From: Nematostella vectensis
Taxonomy: Eukaryota > Cnidaria > Anthozoa > Actiniaria > Edwardsiidae
Direction of reading: 5' to 3'
NCBI RefSeq assembly: GCF_932526225.1
Contig: NC_064035.1
Location: 19,953,969 to 20,017,968 of the forward strand
DNA: 64,000 bases
Program-made: the position numbers and the translations under genes
Notes under the pieces: generated by a model
The model's database searches: none
What the model saw: only the letters and a program-made list of their open reading frames with translations
Told to the model about the DNA's origin: nothing
Shown here: piece by piece, positions 33,201 to 46,049 of the stretch
How positions within the stretch are numbered: the first letter of the stretch is position 1
Layout: the number at the start of each line of letters is the position of its first letter

Positions 33201-36044
33201 TCACTTTCTTGATTGTCAAATCTTGTTGCTATTGCCATCAATCAAGGATAATACAAAGGTGTCAGAATTTTTTAAATTTCATATCAGACCATGACCTTTT
33301 ATAGACCATGAACTCTGAACTCTTATAGGTTTCAATAGTCTTGATAAAGCATAACAACCAAGTTGGGTATTCAACAAAAAGCGCAGACTCGCTTTTGACT
33401 TGCTCTGTATTTCTGGATATTGAGTCAAGTCCCTATTTCAGGTATTCAAAATTATCAGTGATAATTAAGGATACAATTGCATCATCAATAACACATCGGC
33501 ACATGATAAAGTCAGCATTAGGTAGATTCATCAAGGCTTTGAGAAGGATCTGAGAGATGACAGAGGTCTGTGAATATGCTGGGTTGAACTGGTATCTAGA
33601 AAAAAAGTAAATCAGACAAATTAGTGTCTTGACCTTCAATTGATCTTCCAAAAACAGTTGTGAATTTCCAGAAAACGACCCACTTTTCTGTCACCGATTG
33701 ATGTGATATAATATTATTTCTATCTTATAAGAATATTATCCTTTGTGATAATGCTTTACATTCAATTCTTATCCACAGCTAAAATATGATAATAGGTTAG
33801 ATGGCATTTTGACTCACAGCTTCAGAACGGCTAGATTGGCATCAAGATCATAGGCATTCTCATGCACCTGAGAATACAATGATATGTACGATCAGTGGTG
33901 GTAGCCAAAGTAAATTAAACAGAGGCTTAATAAATAAATAGAGGAAATTGTCATTTCTTGAAAATCAAGGTTTCAAACTAGGTGTTCTTTATACTGTGTA
34001 AATAAGGTAATGTGAATTTTGCAAATTTGCACTGAATAAGTTAATTTCACATAATAAAGTCAAGCAGCTGTGAATTAGATTATTACATATTTAACAATTA
34101 GAACTCGAGGTCGATTGGATTATGATTCAATAGACCATGAGAGTAAAAGCCAAAGGTTGTTTTAGAATTTACCAACTAGATGGTAAAACATAGACAAAGA
34201 TTAGCAATGAAAATGGTTTGAAAATTTTACGGTTGTTTTTCAGTGGCGCAATGGCCGCTCGTATTGATCACATTGAGGTAACTTTGAATTCAGTGTCATT
34301 GTTTTGATAAACGGAAGAATAAAATACTTGGAAATAGTGACTCAGCTCTTCTTTAGTCATTTCTTATATTTGATAATTGAATGCTGTTTGACTTCAATTC
34401 TGCAAGATGTATACTTATTGTAAACAAACATGATGACAATTTTACATCTCTAATGGATTTCCTGCTGAAGGCTGAAAATCTAAAATATTGAAAAAAGAAA
34501 ATATTACATGAATTTATGCTTTCATTTGTTTTCTAACCAATGAAAATATTAATTCCTGGTTGCCTTTTTTATGTGATAGCATTATCTTTAAAAAATTGTT
34601 GCTAACTTTACAAAATGCGATTCAGCTGCCATTTTCCTGAGCATTTCGCTATCCACCATCTATGTAGAGACCATTTGTAGCTCAGCCAATTAGAATGCAG
34701 GACTTGTGATAGACCTCTAGTTGGGGAATTCTAAAAGCATTTAGTATATACTTGGCGGGAACTTCATAAGAACGCATGCTCTGATTGGTATGCTATCTCT
34801 GAATAATGGTACATTATTCACTGCTAAAACTCGGAATAATGAGTCGATTTGTGAAATTATCATTAGAAAACTTGCTTTTAGCACCCGAAATTATCGAGCT
34901 TCACATTAAAATGGCATTTTTGCTAAAATTGATTAAGATTCATTGTCCTTTAAGAAAAATTGGATTAAACTCCCGAAGTAAAACAACGAGTTACTCAAAA
35001 TTTAGGCCTGCATAATGTATTTACAATCTAGAGAGGTATTTTAGTGAATGTACCTTATTGTCTGTGAAGCATTCAAAGCGAAAGAAATAATTTTCTTCGA
35101 TCAAATTCATGAAAACGAAGAGTCAAACTTTTATTAAAGGTAAACAAAGTTAGAAATTCAATAAAATAATTACAGCAAAATGTGTCTTGTTCAGTCCCCG
35201 CCAAGTATATAGTAAAACAATTATTCTCCTCAGGCTCAGCAAATAGTGGTGAATAGTCCTTATCCACCACTATTCACTTTGCCTTTGGTGAATAATTGTT
35301 AAATAGCACAGGTCACAGGCCTCAAAACTACCCTGGTTAACAAACTCTACTATCAAGCTACAGTAAATATAAGCTGGGCAGACATCATCAACAAATCCCG
35401 AAAATGTACGAAGAAACTACCATAAATGTACAGTGAAACTACCATAACTCGCCAACTCTTACCATATTTTCTGACTCAAACTGGTTTGCGTTTAAGGTTC
35501 GAATTAACGTGGTTCCACTGTATACACAATAAGATGTTAATGATGGGTAATCTACTAACCTGTAAGTGGACATAGTGCTCTAGAACCTTGAGATTTTCTG
35601 GATTATACCTGAGAACAAAACGATTTTTTGATTAGGCGGATAATTCTTAAAGTTATAGCACGCCCAAGGGAGCTATGAACCGAACGCATACAACCGTATA
35701 TATTAACCACAAAAATGGCTTTAATTATGTGGAAATGCAAAAAAACCCCTTCAAAGACATCCCTGAATTGACTTGTGCAAACACGATGAAAATAAATGCC
35801 TCGGGTTTATAAGAACTTGGGTTTTGCCGATCACACGTGTTTTGATTCGTATCAAGACGACAATAGCAGAAATCAGTTTGATGTGTGAAACAGACTCAGC
35901 ACTAGTTCTCGTCTAGCACTATTTTATTTAACGCTTTCAGGGCTTTTTTGAATGGTAAATTAGGGCTGCTGCTTGTAAACTAAGAATTTACCGATCGATC
36001 CCTTTCAAGAGTTGAGAGACAGTCACTCGCATTTCCGCCGCCAT
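30263..36044 (-). CDS. EIF3K: eukaryotic translation initiation factor 3 subunit K
   Basis: Subunit K of the eIF3 complex, which organises the 43S preinitiation complex in the cytoplasm. Nine exons, in transcript order: 36044-35992, 35608-35560, 33867-33818, 33595-33475, 33228-33154, 31576-31510, 31082-31005, 30787-30662 and 30294-30263. They join in phase to 216 residues; the human protein has 218. Family matches run the whole length: [95 protein letters not shown]. The start ATG ([13 protein letters not shown]) fits the family start. Exons are tiny and introns large. The 31577-33153 intron is mostly a 37-bp minisatellite, and a MITE sits in the last intron. Confidence 0.94.
30324..30563. 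mobile_element. MITE with perfect 5-bp target-site duplication
   Basis: Ends CAGGCTCGTAGCCAGG and CCCTGGCTACGGGCCTG form an inverted repeat of about 17 bp. Both sides are flanked by CATAC (30319-30323 and 30564-30568). The element is 240 bp and non-coding, and sits in the last eIF3K intron. The CA...TG ends resemble hAT-like non-autonomous elements. Confidence 0.75.
31680..32810. repeat. EIF3K: 37-bp minisatellite in an eIF3K intron
   Basis: About 30 units of 36-38 bp (GCATTTTGTGCGCTACTCAT then TGCACTAGAAAAGTAAG) alternate among a few variants (AAGTAAG, GGCAAG, GACAATG). The order of variants repeats, so multi-unit blocks were duplicated. Confidence 0.92.
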
Positions 36045-36127
36045 CTTGGAAAGAAAAGAAAGAGGGGAGCTTGGGCCGGAGCATATCACCCACAGGAGAC
36101 CCAACTATTCATGCCATTCGGGTTGTG

Positions 36128-39050
36128 TAGTCCAGTCAATCTATGAAGTTTTTATGGCCCAGGTGGAACTTATTGCAATAGAATTATTCTCAGCGGATTT
36201 TGAACAAGTGATACAACCTATTTAATATACTAAAAGTTCCATTTTGGAACAAAACCACAGGGTGCCCGCGTCGTTAAAACGGAAAAAAATTAAAATACAC
36301 GTCTCAGTACATTTAAAAGGCCATTGGTCAAAGTTGATTAAAGACAATGTTTGGATATCGAAACAAAGCAAATTGCCCCTGTTTAATATCTCTTTTCCAA
36401 TATTTCTGTATTCCAAAAACTACAGGGTAACCGCGCCGAAAACCCTGAAAAAATTGAAAATACAAGTCTGAATCAGAAAATTTCAAAGGTCATTGGCCAA
36501 AAATGATAAAAGACACAATCTTAGTATCGAAATAAAGCAACTTGTCCATGTTTTATTTCTATTTCAAATATTTTCTCCACAAATGTATTTCATCTGCATT
36601 CTTCGCACTTGCGTCAGTGAATGAAAATTGTCTAGAAACAAACTTATATGTGACATCAGCTCAGTAGGTAGCCTATTCAATACATGTATACAACGGTAAT
36701 CAGGTTCACTTTTGTAATTTCTTGAGGTTTTACACCAGCCTAGAGAAAGCTAGTTACATTTCTAATGAAACTGAACGTCTAGCTCTAGCTCGATTGTGAC
36801 AAGTCTGACATTTACACTCTCCAAACGTCGCACTACAGTCTAGACGCCCATTCATCTTCTGGTGCTGCAATCCAATTAGCACTTGTATCGCATTATATTT
36901 ATCAGCGATCCTAGGGGATGGTCCAAAGCGGACAGACTTGCGGCTTCAACACACGGATCGCTGCTAGAAATAGTGCGGTGCAAATGCACAATTTTGATTG
37001 CATTTGCTTTCTTTAGGCTGGTTTAAAACCTAAAAAAAAACACAAAAGTGTTACTGGTTACTAGAATAGTCTTCAAAAGCTTTATTAGACAACAAAGATG
37101 ACCAATGGGGGGTCATACGTAAACGGGCACAGGGTCCATGCAGGACGTACCCCCAAACAAAAAATTAGAAATAAAATGAATATAAAAAATAATTGTGGTG
37201 GCAGTCACAGATCCGTGCGATGGACCATGTACAGGGTAAGTCTACGTTGAATACATTGGCAAGTAGGGTCTGATAATGGTTTTTCAGGAAATATTTAATA
37301 AACGCGAGTAGGCCAGAGAACTTATTGAACTGAGTTTAAGTTACATACTAGATTCTATGGCTTTTAAAATACGATTGAAATAAGATGCTTGAAACGTAGT
37401 TGTTCTGCAAAGAGCCGGAGATAAAGTTAAGGTTGGGTTCAGGTTACGAGTACGATTATGATTTACAAAAGTGACAAAAGCTTGAACATTCAGGTCGGTC
37501 ATTTCGAAGTTACACTAGTTAGTTACACTAAAACATAAGATTAGTTCTTTCACCTCTTAGTCGTAGACCAAAAGTAGTAGATCGAGTTTCAGAAGTCGCT
37601 CTTTATAGCTCAAGTCCCCGATCTTGGATCTTAGAATTCAACTGGTGGCTAGCCTTTAAACTCTTTCTAGTAAGACATTTTAAGTCTTACCATATGAAGA
37701 AAACGTTGTCGTTTTGGGGGTCTGGTACAGAGTAATTTTAGTTTCTTTTCAAATACTTTCTCCGTTGACTAAAGATGGTCACAGTAACTGTTTTTCTCCT
37801 GTTTACAAGTCATAAAGTTTACCAAGCAACTGCGATACGGCGACCTTAAAAATGACAAGAATCATGCAGTTTTTCCGAAAAAGGAATATATTAGTTTCCT
37901 TATATGAAAGTGACCGCGTTTGTCAAAAAACGACAATTTTTGGCAAAATTTTCTTGATGTGGCTGCCGGGGGACCAGACTTCAGTGGCGAAACAAGCTGC
38001 GACTTGACAAGGCACAGATACAGAGTACGCCTGACCCTGTGTCTGTAATTAGGACACATGACCTCTTGAGCAGACCAAGCATTCTGTTGGCCTTGGACAC
38101 CACAAATAGAATGTGGGTGTGATCATATCCTATGTGAGATTGCTTGATATTGTGCCCCCGAGATCTTTTTCAATGTTGATGTGCTGAAGACTGGTGGCGC
38201 CAAGCTGATAGTCCACCAGTGTGGGCGATTTCTTCCGTGAGACTATCAAGACTTAATTAATACTTGGTAGCGTTAAAGTTCACATTTGTTTCGTCGCTCC
38301 ACTTGTTAGACTTGTCAGGTCATCCTGAAGAGCTTCACAGTCCTTTATCGAAGATATTCTTCAGTATAGCTTTGTGTCGTCTGAGTATATAGCGGTGTGC
38401 CTTTGTCTGTGGATAGAAGGGGGGCTATTAGGCTTCCTTGAGGGACCCGGAAGTCACTGGGAGGTGACAAGAGGCCATGCCAACCCTAGCTACTGAGTTG
38501 CTGTCACATGTAAGTTTGTTTTCTATACAAATTTCAGTCACTGACGCCAGAATGCAGAAATACATTTGTGGAGAAAATACTTAAAATAGAAATGAAACAT
38601 GGACAAGTTGCTTTATTTCGATACTAGAATTTGTGTCTTTAGTAATTTTTGTCCAATGACCCTTGAAATTTTCTGATCCAGGCTGAATTTTCAAACTTGT
38701 TTAGTGTTTTCGACGCGAGTATCCTGTGATTTTTGGAATACAGTAATATTGGAAAAAGATGTAAAACAGGGGCAATTTACTTTTTTTTTCGATATCAAAA
38801 CTGGGCATTTAATCACCTTTGACCAATGGTCTTTCAAATGTACTGATTGAGACGTGTATTTTATAGTTTTTCCGTTTTAGCGAAGCGGGTACCCTGTGGT
38901 TTTGCTCCGAAATGGAGAAATCACAAATTTCAGGATGTTCCACCAAAGGGATTTTTAGTATGATAACTAGATTGTATCACTTGTTCAAAATCCGTTGAGA
39001 GAAATTCTATTGCAATTAGTTCCACCTGAAACCACAGATTGACTGGACTA
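36128..39050. mobile_element. foldback element with about 550-bp inverted arms
   Basis: The left arm (36128 to about 36674) reappears inverted at about 38482-39050, starting TAGTCCAGTCAATCT and ending AGATTGACTGGACTA. Each arm holds two diverged direct sub-repeats of about 175 bp (for example ACCACAGGGTGCCCGCG and ACTACAGGGTAACCGCG at 36255 and 36420). If the outermost TA is a target duplication, the ends are GTCCAGTC...GACTGGAC, as in TA-inserting families. I see no transposase; the core is mainly a dead retrotransposon. Confidence 0.8.
37030..38470 (-). pseudogene. decayed non-LTR retrotransposon (RT C-terminal part)
   Basis: Reading the minus strand gives, across several frameshifts and stops, the reverse transcriptase signature VPQGSLIAPL (38431-38448 region) and a YSDD catalytic box (IYSDDTKLY). 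These are followed by LQDDLTSL, YQLGATSLQHINIEKDLG and SKANRMLGLLKRS, then a terminal DLPCTWS motif and AATAAAGC near 37080. The order and spacing match the palm and C-terminal part of CR1/L2-type LINEs. The endonuclease and N-terminal part are absent. It fills the interior of the foldback element and abuts its right arm. Clearly non-functional. Confidence 0.8.
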
Positions 39051-39798
39051 TCCTACGCGCCGAAAGCGGAGTCCCTAAGAGCGGCGCGAAGGAGGCTACG
39101 GGTTGTGCGGCTTTTTGCAAACGCATTTTAGCGGTACATGGAACAGGGGATAGGGAGGGGGGGCTGGGGGGTGCACTACCCGCCTGGGTACACAGGATAG
39201 GAGGGGAATTATAAGTTTCAGCCAAAGAGAATGGAGTAAGTGAACGATGCCCGCGACTAGGGGCTCATAAGTAGGGGCAATCGACTTTCCCCATATTCTG
39301 GTATATGTGTCGATGGCGTATGGTGGCCCATGCTATTTTTTGACGCAACGCACGGATCAGCCAATCAGATGTGCGTAAGCATTCCCAAACAAAAACACAA
39401 ATGTTTTCTCTATGGTGCTTTGGCTTAAGAACAAAACACTTAAAAGGTACTAGAAACAAGCAAAAAATCTCTCATCTCGTACGATTTATTTCGTCTTTTC
39501 AAGGAGGTTCTTTTTCTCAAGATAAAAATATTACACAATTTTGGAAGGAAAACAGGGTAGCGTATCAAAGAAAGCCGTAAATAATACATAAAGCAATTCC
39601 AAGGGAGTGCTTGACATACTCGCAAGCTAGGCTCTCAAAGGGCCACAGTAAGATAACAATAAACACAGACTCATAATTGATTATACCATTTAATGATCAG
39701 GAAGAAAGACTTTAAGATGTTAAATGATCTTTGTCTGGGTAATCTCTTACATCTAGATATCACTGTAATCAATCCGTTAAGTTGTCAGATAGCTGTTT
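39051..39798. other. intergenic region, no gene seen
   Basis: G-rich and AT-rich unique sequence follows the foldback element. I see no repeat, RNA gene or supported exon. Confidence 0.5.
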
Positions 39799-41317
39799 TT
39801 AGTAAGCCAACAGTCGTCGTTTCTTTGAGTCGCCCACTTCGCCTGAAAACAGCGCACGCGCAATGGCATCGCCCTCGCCATCGATTGCTAGGTTGTCAGC
39901 AAGGTTCTCATCTTCTCTGCAAAAAAAAAGACATCTTATTGATGGAGCAGCTAAAAATAACTTACGATGAAATTATTATTCGGTCTGAAGTAACCATGAT
40001 TTGCTCAAGAGCTTTCTCAAATAATTAGCCTATAAAATATGGCAAATTCAAAAATAACATCCTATTCTAAGATTCCTTGTTTCTTTTACGATCAAATGTT
40101 CCAGGAGGATCTTTCAGCGTGCCGATTTTCATCTCATCTTCACTTGATCCTGGTGAGAAACGCTATCGTTTTGGGGTCAAATGATCGCCTTGCTCTTGAA
40201 ATTCGAAACTAGAAATTTACGAAGCCCCCGATATGCGTTAACAGTAAAAATGATACGAAGTGGAAAACCATGCTTTACTTTGTAAATTCTGTATTTTGTC
40301 CAATTCCAGGAAGTTGAAATACAAGGGTGGGGTGCTGCCGGGGCCTCATTCGTGTTTATGTGTCGGGGCAGGGTACGGTCGGGGCAGGGAATGGTCGGGG
40401 CAGGGAATGGTCGGGGCAGGGTACGGTCGGGGCAGGGTACGGTCGGCGTAGGGTACGGTCAGGGCAGGGTACGGTCGGGGCAGGGTATGGCCGGGGCAGG
40501 GTACGGTCGGGGCAGGGTACGGTCGGGGCAGGGTACGGTCGGCGTAGGGTATGGTCAGGGCAGGGTACGGTCGGGGCAGGGTATGGTCGGGGCAGTGTAC
40601 GGTCGGGGCAGGGTACGGTCGACGTAGGGTACGGTCGGGGCAGGGTATGGTCGGGACAGGAGGATAAGGAATTTTTTTTGAATCAGACATAACTATTTTT
40701 TAATTACAATTTAGTTGTAATGATCAATTAAATATGAGTTATAAAAGACAAAATAATAGCCATGAGAACGCGGCGGCAACAGAGCAACAATGTACGAAAA
40801 ACACATCAAAGAACCATAAAAAAGTAAAAATTTAATATATCAGCAAAGTCCCAGGCTTTCTGACCGAGACTCCTGACTCGTGCCAGGCACTACGCTTACT
40901 CACGGCTTGTGAGCATAGGAATCCCGGTAAGATCGACTAAAGGACGCTCATTTACCTTATAGGGAAGACTGATCTTTTTGGCAAGCAGGCGGCCATCCTC
41001 CTATTGGAGCCGCTACACATCGCCAACCGGCCCTCTGATACACGCGTGCACACAAAGACTACTACCATTGCAACCAGCAGTGACGTCATCAGTACCTTGG
41101 AAACCATCGTTGGCGCTCGCAAATAATTGAGATCTTGAAAGATGGAACGATTCAACCTGAGTAGCAAGGAATAAACTAGTGAAACTACGAGGGTAAGCTG
41201 CGAGAGCGAGTTGAGATAAGGCCGGGGGATTCGACCTCGGTCTGAGTTAACAAGGAATTCCAGTTGTCCAAGTTCATGGTTTTCTTTTCTTTTGGGCGGG
41301 ATTTCTTTAGCCTCCAT
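39799..41317 (-). CDS. possible multi-exon gene, unrecognised
   Basis: This is a weak model. A 121-codon minus-strand frame begins MEAKEIPPKRKENHELGQLE at 41317 and contains one or two hydrophobic stretches. A good donor (AAG then GTACTG) falls at about 41096 and another (ATAAG then GTAAAT) at about 40956. Two possible downstream exons follow acceptors: about 40092-40151 (reading SSEDEMKIGTLKDPPGTF) and 39799-39916 (reading EDENLADNLAIDGEGDAIAR and ending KKRRLLAY, stop). I could not find one set of junctions that joins all of them in phase. I recognise no family. Confidence 0.25.
40367..40665. repeat. 16-bp G-rich tandem repeat
   Basis: About 18 units of GGGGCAGGGTACGGTC. Because 16 is not a multiple of three and the unit lacks stops, several frames on both strands stay open across it. 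The G-runs could form quadruplexes on the plus strand. Confidence 0.93.
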
Positions 41318-41436
41318 GGCATGAAAAACATATTAGTAAGAGCAAAATGGTACGTGTTTAGAGTTAGGGTTAAACATAGTCTCTTGAATTATTACCTTTC
41401 GTGAAGTTCGAGTCGATTCGGTGAGGTCTGCAAAGG
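41318..41436. promoter_or_regulatory. candidate bidirectional promoter
   Basis: Two plausible start codons face away from each other across 119 bp (41317 on minus, 41437 on plus). If both exons are real, they share this promoter. No TATA box is seen. Confidence 0.3.
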
Positions 41437-41514
41437 ATGGCTCAAGCGTTGTGTGTTCGTAGAACAACAAACCTTGCTTATAAAGCTATTCAATCGGCGA
41501 GAAATAAAGAGAAG
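41437..41514 (+). CDS. candidate first exon, N-terminal peptide only
   Basis: An ATG opens 26 codons (MAQALCVRRTTNLAYKAIQS...) ending exactly at a donor (GAAG then GTTAGT). The peptide is basic and lacks acidic residues until its end, as in mitochondrial presequences. A possible second exon follows the acceptor near 42415 (SLCRFDINLSQFVSFLREFR...), in phase, ending with a TAA at about 42543. I recognise neither part. Confidence 0.3.
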
Positions 41515-43129
41515 GTTAGTGCGATAGCCCTGGGGGTACGAACGCGGCAAATTCAAGAGTGGGCGGGTTTAGGAAGCGCAGAGATCCACCCATAGGATGT
41601 GCTTTCATCGAGTCATCTATATACAGGATTTGGTTGTCGTGCGCTCGCTATTATTCTAATAAAAGGCGGCTCAGGTGGTTTGGCTGGGAGGAAGAAATTG
41701 CATAGACCATCTGATCAATTTCGAACCGAAAGCAGAAGTGTGATATACGTGTATTCTTTCTTTAATGGCTCGGTCCGTAAAGGTTAACGGCAAATGACAA
41801 TGGTATGATTCAAAGGTACCATATATGCTTTGTCATATTATAAAAAGGTTTATCTCTGTAGTTTAGAGACAGGCCTGGAAGCACCTTCAATAAGAAGAGA
41901 CGTAGCACCCGCCCCCGACCAACCCAAATCGTTTTTTATGGAAGCATCAAGAGATGTGACATTTATGGTTGCGTACCATCTCCTCCCCTTTAGGATATAT
42001 GATAATATTTTTAGGATATATGATAATATTTTGTTGCTTTTTATATTATTAGGAGCTTCTTTTGAAATCACCAAGAAAACGCATTAAAAAAAGCATATAC
42101 ATATATGAGTTTTCCTGTGTGAATCGTCAATGGCGTTGATTTTGTTTGGGGAAAGTTGAGTAGTATTTCTAAATAACAAAATTCCTTAATAATAGATGGG
42201 AATCCACCAGTCAAGGGCTTAAGCTCTTTTTCGCACCAAACGTAGCTCTACCATAGTTTAATCACAGAAAATACTAAGGCTTCTGTAATGTTAGGTTTTA
42301 AAGCAGGCATGGAATATTCCGATTTATGATTGAGTTTGGAGTAAATGAAAATGCTGTGTAAAGTTGCCTTCAACGACCAGAGTTTGATCTTTCAGTTTTT
42401 CTTCTTTTTTTTTCAGTCCCTTTGCCGTTTTGATATTAACCTTAGCCAATTTGTGTCTTTTTTGCGTGAATTTAGGAAACTCGGACGTTGCTGGTATTCT
42501 CTTTCAAATATAACAAAGCATTCCCGTAAAGAGACGTTGGAATAAGGTCCACAAACTTTTATTATCTACTCAATTAAACACGTTAAAAATATTATATATA
42601 TATATATTCCATTTTTATGAAACGCCAGAAGAGTTGCTCTCACAAGCACATTTTATATTCAAGCGACTTTGTGTTTTCATGTTTTGCTTATAATCCAGCA
42701 AAAAAAAATTCTTACGGTATTTCTTTGATTTGGCAAGAGGAGGAAGCAGGTACTGTTTACTCGCCAGGTTTGGCAAGAGGAGGAAGCGGGTACTGTTTAC
42801 TCGCCAGGTTTGGCAAGAGGAGGAAGCGGGTACTGTTTACTCGCCAGGCCTGTAGGAGACGCAAGTGGGAACTAAACTAAAGCGAGGAAGGAAGACGAAA
42901 CGGTCTTTTTTACTCTAGTTCTCCTTTCCTGTTTAATTCGTAAGCCCATTTACGCTCCCGTTTTATCTTTTCTTTGTTATTAGGCTAACTTTCAGATTAG
43001 ATGACCCGCCCCAAAAACGTTTTCGCTAAAAAAAACATCCAAGAACGAGTAATCATTTTATGTTTCCGATTTTGCTTCCCATGTTCATCTCACAGCAACC
43101 TTCGCATTTTCCTTTAACCACGCTGTTTC
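41515..43129. other. mostly non-coding; short 40-bp triplicate
   Basis: Apart from the weak exon near 42415-42545, I see only a three-copy 40-bp repeat (TTTGGCAAGAGGAGGAAGCG, about 42729-42848) and AT-rich sequence. Confidence 0.5.
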
Positions 43130-44078
43130 CTTATTGACTTCCATTGACACACTGTTGAACTCTCATTGACTTTCATTGACACATTGTTGAACTCTCATTG
43201 ACTCTCATTGACACACTGTTGAACTCTCATTGCATTGACACATTGTTGAACTCTCATTGACTTTCATTGACACACTGTTGAGCTCTCATTGACTTTCATT
43301 GGCATGTTGTTGAACTCTCATTGACTTTTATTGACACATTGTTGAACTCTCATTGACTCTTATTGACACACTGTTGAACTCTCATTGACTTTCATTGAAA
43401 CATTGTTGAACTCTCATTGACTTTCATTGACACATTGTTGAACTCTCATTGACACACTGTTGAACTCTCATCGACTTTCATTGACACACTGTTGAACTCT
43501 CATTGACTTTTATTGACACATTATTGAACTCTCATTGACTCTCAATGACACATTGTTGAACTCTCATTGACACACTGTTGAACTCTCATTGACTTTCATT
43601 GACACACTGTTGAACTCTCATTGACTTTCATTGACACATTGTTGAATTCTTGACTCTCATTGACACACTGTTGAACCTTCGCATTTTCCTTTAACCACGC
43701 TGTCCTCTCATTGACTTTCATTGACACACTGTTGAACTCTCATTGACTTTCATTGTTGAACTCTCATTGACACACTGTTGAACTCTCATTGCATTGACAC
43801 ACTGTTAAGCTCTCATTGACTTTCATTGACACATTGTTGAACTCTCATTGACTCTCATTGACACACTGTTGAACTCTCATTGACTTTCATTGACACATTG
43901 TTGAACTCTCATTGACTTTCATTGACACATTGTTGAACTCTCATTGACTTTCATTGACACACTGTTGAACTCTCATTGACTTTCATTGACACACTGTTGA
44001 ACTCTCATAGACTTTCATTGACACATTGTTGAATTCTCATTGACTCTCATTGACACACTGTTGAACTCTCATCGACTC
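43130..44078. repeat. 32-bp minisatellite
   Basis: About 29 units of 32 bp (TTGAACTCTCATTGACTTTC plus ATTGACACACTG) with internal deletions. A flanking phrase (CTTCGCATTTTCCTTTAACC) occurs once before the array at about 43100 and again inside it at about 43676, so a block including the left flank was duplicated. Confidence 0.92.
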
Positions 44079-44228
44079 ACATCAACATCTTCGTTTGATC
44101 GATAAGAGAGCTATAAAAAGAGGAACTCTAATTGACCCTGATTCCGTTTGATCGAGGAAAGAGCTAGTAAGAGAGGAAATCTCATTCCGTTGTATCGTGT
44201 TTATACGAGCTGGAGGACCAAATGTAAC

Positions 44229-44518
44229 CGGGGCGGTAAGGGTTATTTTCATGATCATCCGTGAACGGCTTTCTTTGTTTACCGCGAATCGTGAAAAGGA
44301 CAAACTGAAAACCGTGATCAGTGATTGCTACCTTCGCCTTGATTCGTGAAAGGCGAAATTGAATCAGCATGAATCGTGATCGATGCTCTTTAAAAATCGT
44401 GAATCGTGATTTCCGAGTTAAGATTGATCCTTGTCGTCAGTTTATCGTGATTTCCGATTTTTGAAACTCGTGAAACGTGCAGCCAGCCCCCCCCCCCCCC
44501 TACCTTACCGCCCCTGAG
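44229..44518. mobile_element. MITE with 5-bp target-site duplication
   Basis: CGGGGCGGTAAGG at the left faces CCTTACCGCCCCTGAG at the right, flanked on both sides by GTAAC (44224-44228 and 44519-44523). The interior holds several CGTGAATCGTGAT motifs and a C-tract. It is 290 bp and non-coding. Confidence 0.65.
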
Positions 44519-44529
44519 GTAACAGCTAG

Positions 44530-46049
44530 CGTTAGACTGATAAAATAGGAAACTTGCACCAAGAAATCATGTGACTTTTTGACACGGAAATGGCTGCGGC
44601 CGTCACGGTAGAGACGAAAAATGAAAATATTATTTCAATAATAAAAAGCCTTTACTGACATAGAAACTTTCTTGTAATGCGTAAACACTGAATAAGGCCT
44701 AAATTACACGAATAAGGCCTAGACTTAACGCTCCGGTTGAGGCTCGCCCATAAAGCTGTTTCACAGCGGACGTGGGATCGAGCTTGTCATTAATTTAATT
44801 TCGTGCACAATAAACGGCGTAACGTCGCATTATCAATACGAACTTTTCTAGAGCGACAAGAAAATGCTCCTCTGGCAAACCGTTTAATCTTTGCCTGATT
44901 TTTGTTGTTTAGTTATTAATTTGCCGCCAAAAGCCGGAGCGCAAGCGAGTTTTCTCCAACCAATAGGCACGTGACTCGGGGGAAAATGATTCGGGGGAAA
45001 TGCACTTTTTATTTCGGACCGCGCAAATAAAAAGTGGAAGCTGTATCTAGCGCTTAATGTGTGATTCTCATCGTGTTTGCCCTGAAGACACTCAGACGGC
45101 TTTGTGCTGCAGGATGTCCCCATCGGAATCGCAGGTTATAAATACGTACTGCGTACTGTGCTTATTTTCAAGACAGTTGTGATGACAGGAGCTTCGTGTT
45201 GTGGGCAGAGTAAGGAACATCATTCTATTATTCGTGGTCCACTCGGAGATATTCCCTCGCCACATACTAATCGTCCACCCGGTTAATTTCGATAAGCACG
45301 TCAAATCGGGTAAGAAAGTAAAGGGCTAGGCTGACTTTGAGTATCTTTACACGACCGTGCAATCGGAATGATTTCGAATAGTTATTGAAAAGCACGGAGA
45401 GCATGCGAGTATCCCTTGTACTTGGGAGTGTGAATTGCGAGCACTCTAGCTATTGAGAAAACACGATCAACGTAGGACTTTCAATTCTCTGTGGGTACGT
45501 ATTCTTGAGTCTGAAAACTCGAGCCTTTTGAGCATCCTCGATGGCGAAAATTCTATCCAAAGCAAAAAAGTAGCGGATTTAGAGGGGGGGGGGGGGGGGG
45601 GGAGGGCTTATGGGGTAAATAAGCCCCCCTCATGGGCTGATAGGGTCAAAGATCAGGTGCGAAAAATGCCATAAAGAATTTTCCCTTCGATTTACTCCCC
45701 CCCCTCCTATCGTATGTCTCGAATTGTTGCTCAGATAGAAAAAAATAGATAATCAAAATAAATAAACCAAAAAAGATAGTCAAAATTGATATTATTTCTG
45801 CGCATTTGACGAAGATCAACCCCAAATGATTGCGATAAGCTTGTATGGAAATACAAAAGACGGACCATTTGATATTTGACCCAAAAAATCCAGCAAGGCT
45901 TAGGCCCTTGAAAATAAATAAAAAAATCAGAAAATAACTGTCGGGGAAAAATATGAGCAAAAAATAGTTAGCCCCAAATTAGCGGTCAAATATTAAATGG
46001 TCCCTCCAACTGCAGATCACGTACTTCATCTTGACTGGAATCTTTAGGT
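44530..46049. other. no gene resolved; poly-G tract at 45584-45602
   Basis: Several open frames of 60-100 codons overlap here, but none shows family signatures or convincing splice context. A run of 19 G lies at 45584-45602. Confidence 0.5.

Noticed and set aside
34251-34280. Plus-strand mini exon (MAARIDHIE then GTAACT) inside an eIF3K intron
   Set aside because: Only nine codons and no plausible downstream exon; probably chance.
40327-40692. Gly/Arg-rich and Pro-rich frames on both strands, over 100 codons
   Set aside because: The 16-bp repeat lacks stops in several frames; the peptides are by-products of the repeat.
45092-45304. Overlapping open frames on both strands near 45100-45300
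   Set aside because: No family signature, no consistent splice context, and frames on both strands overlap.
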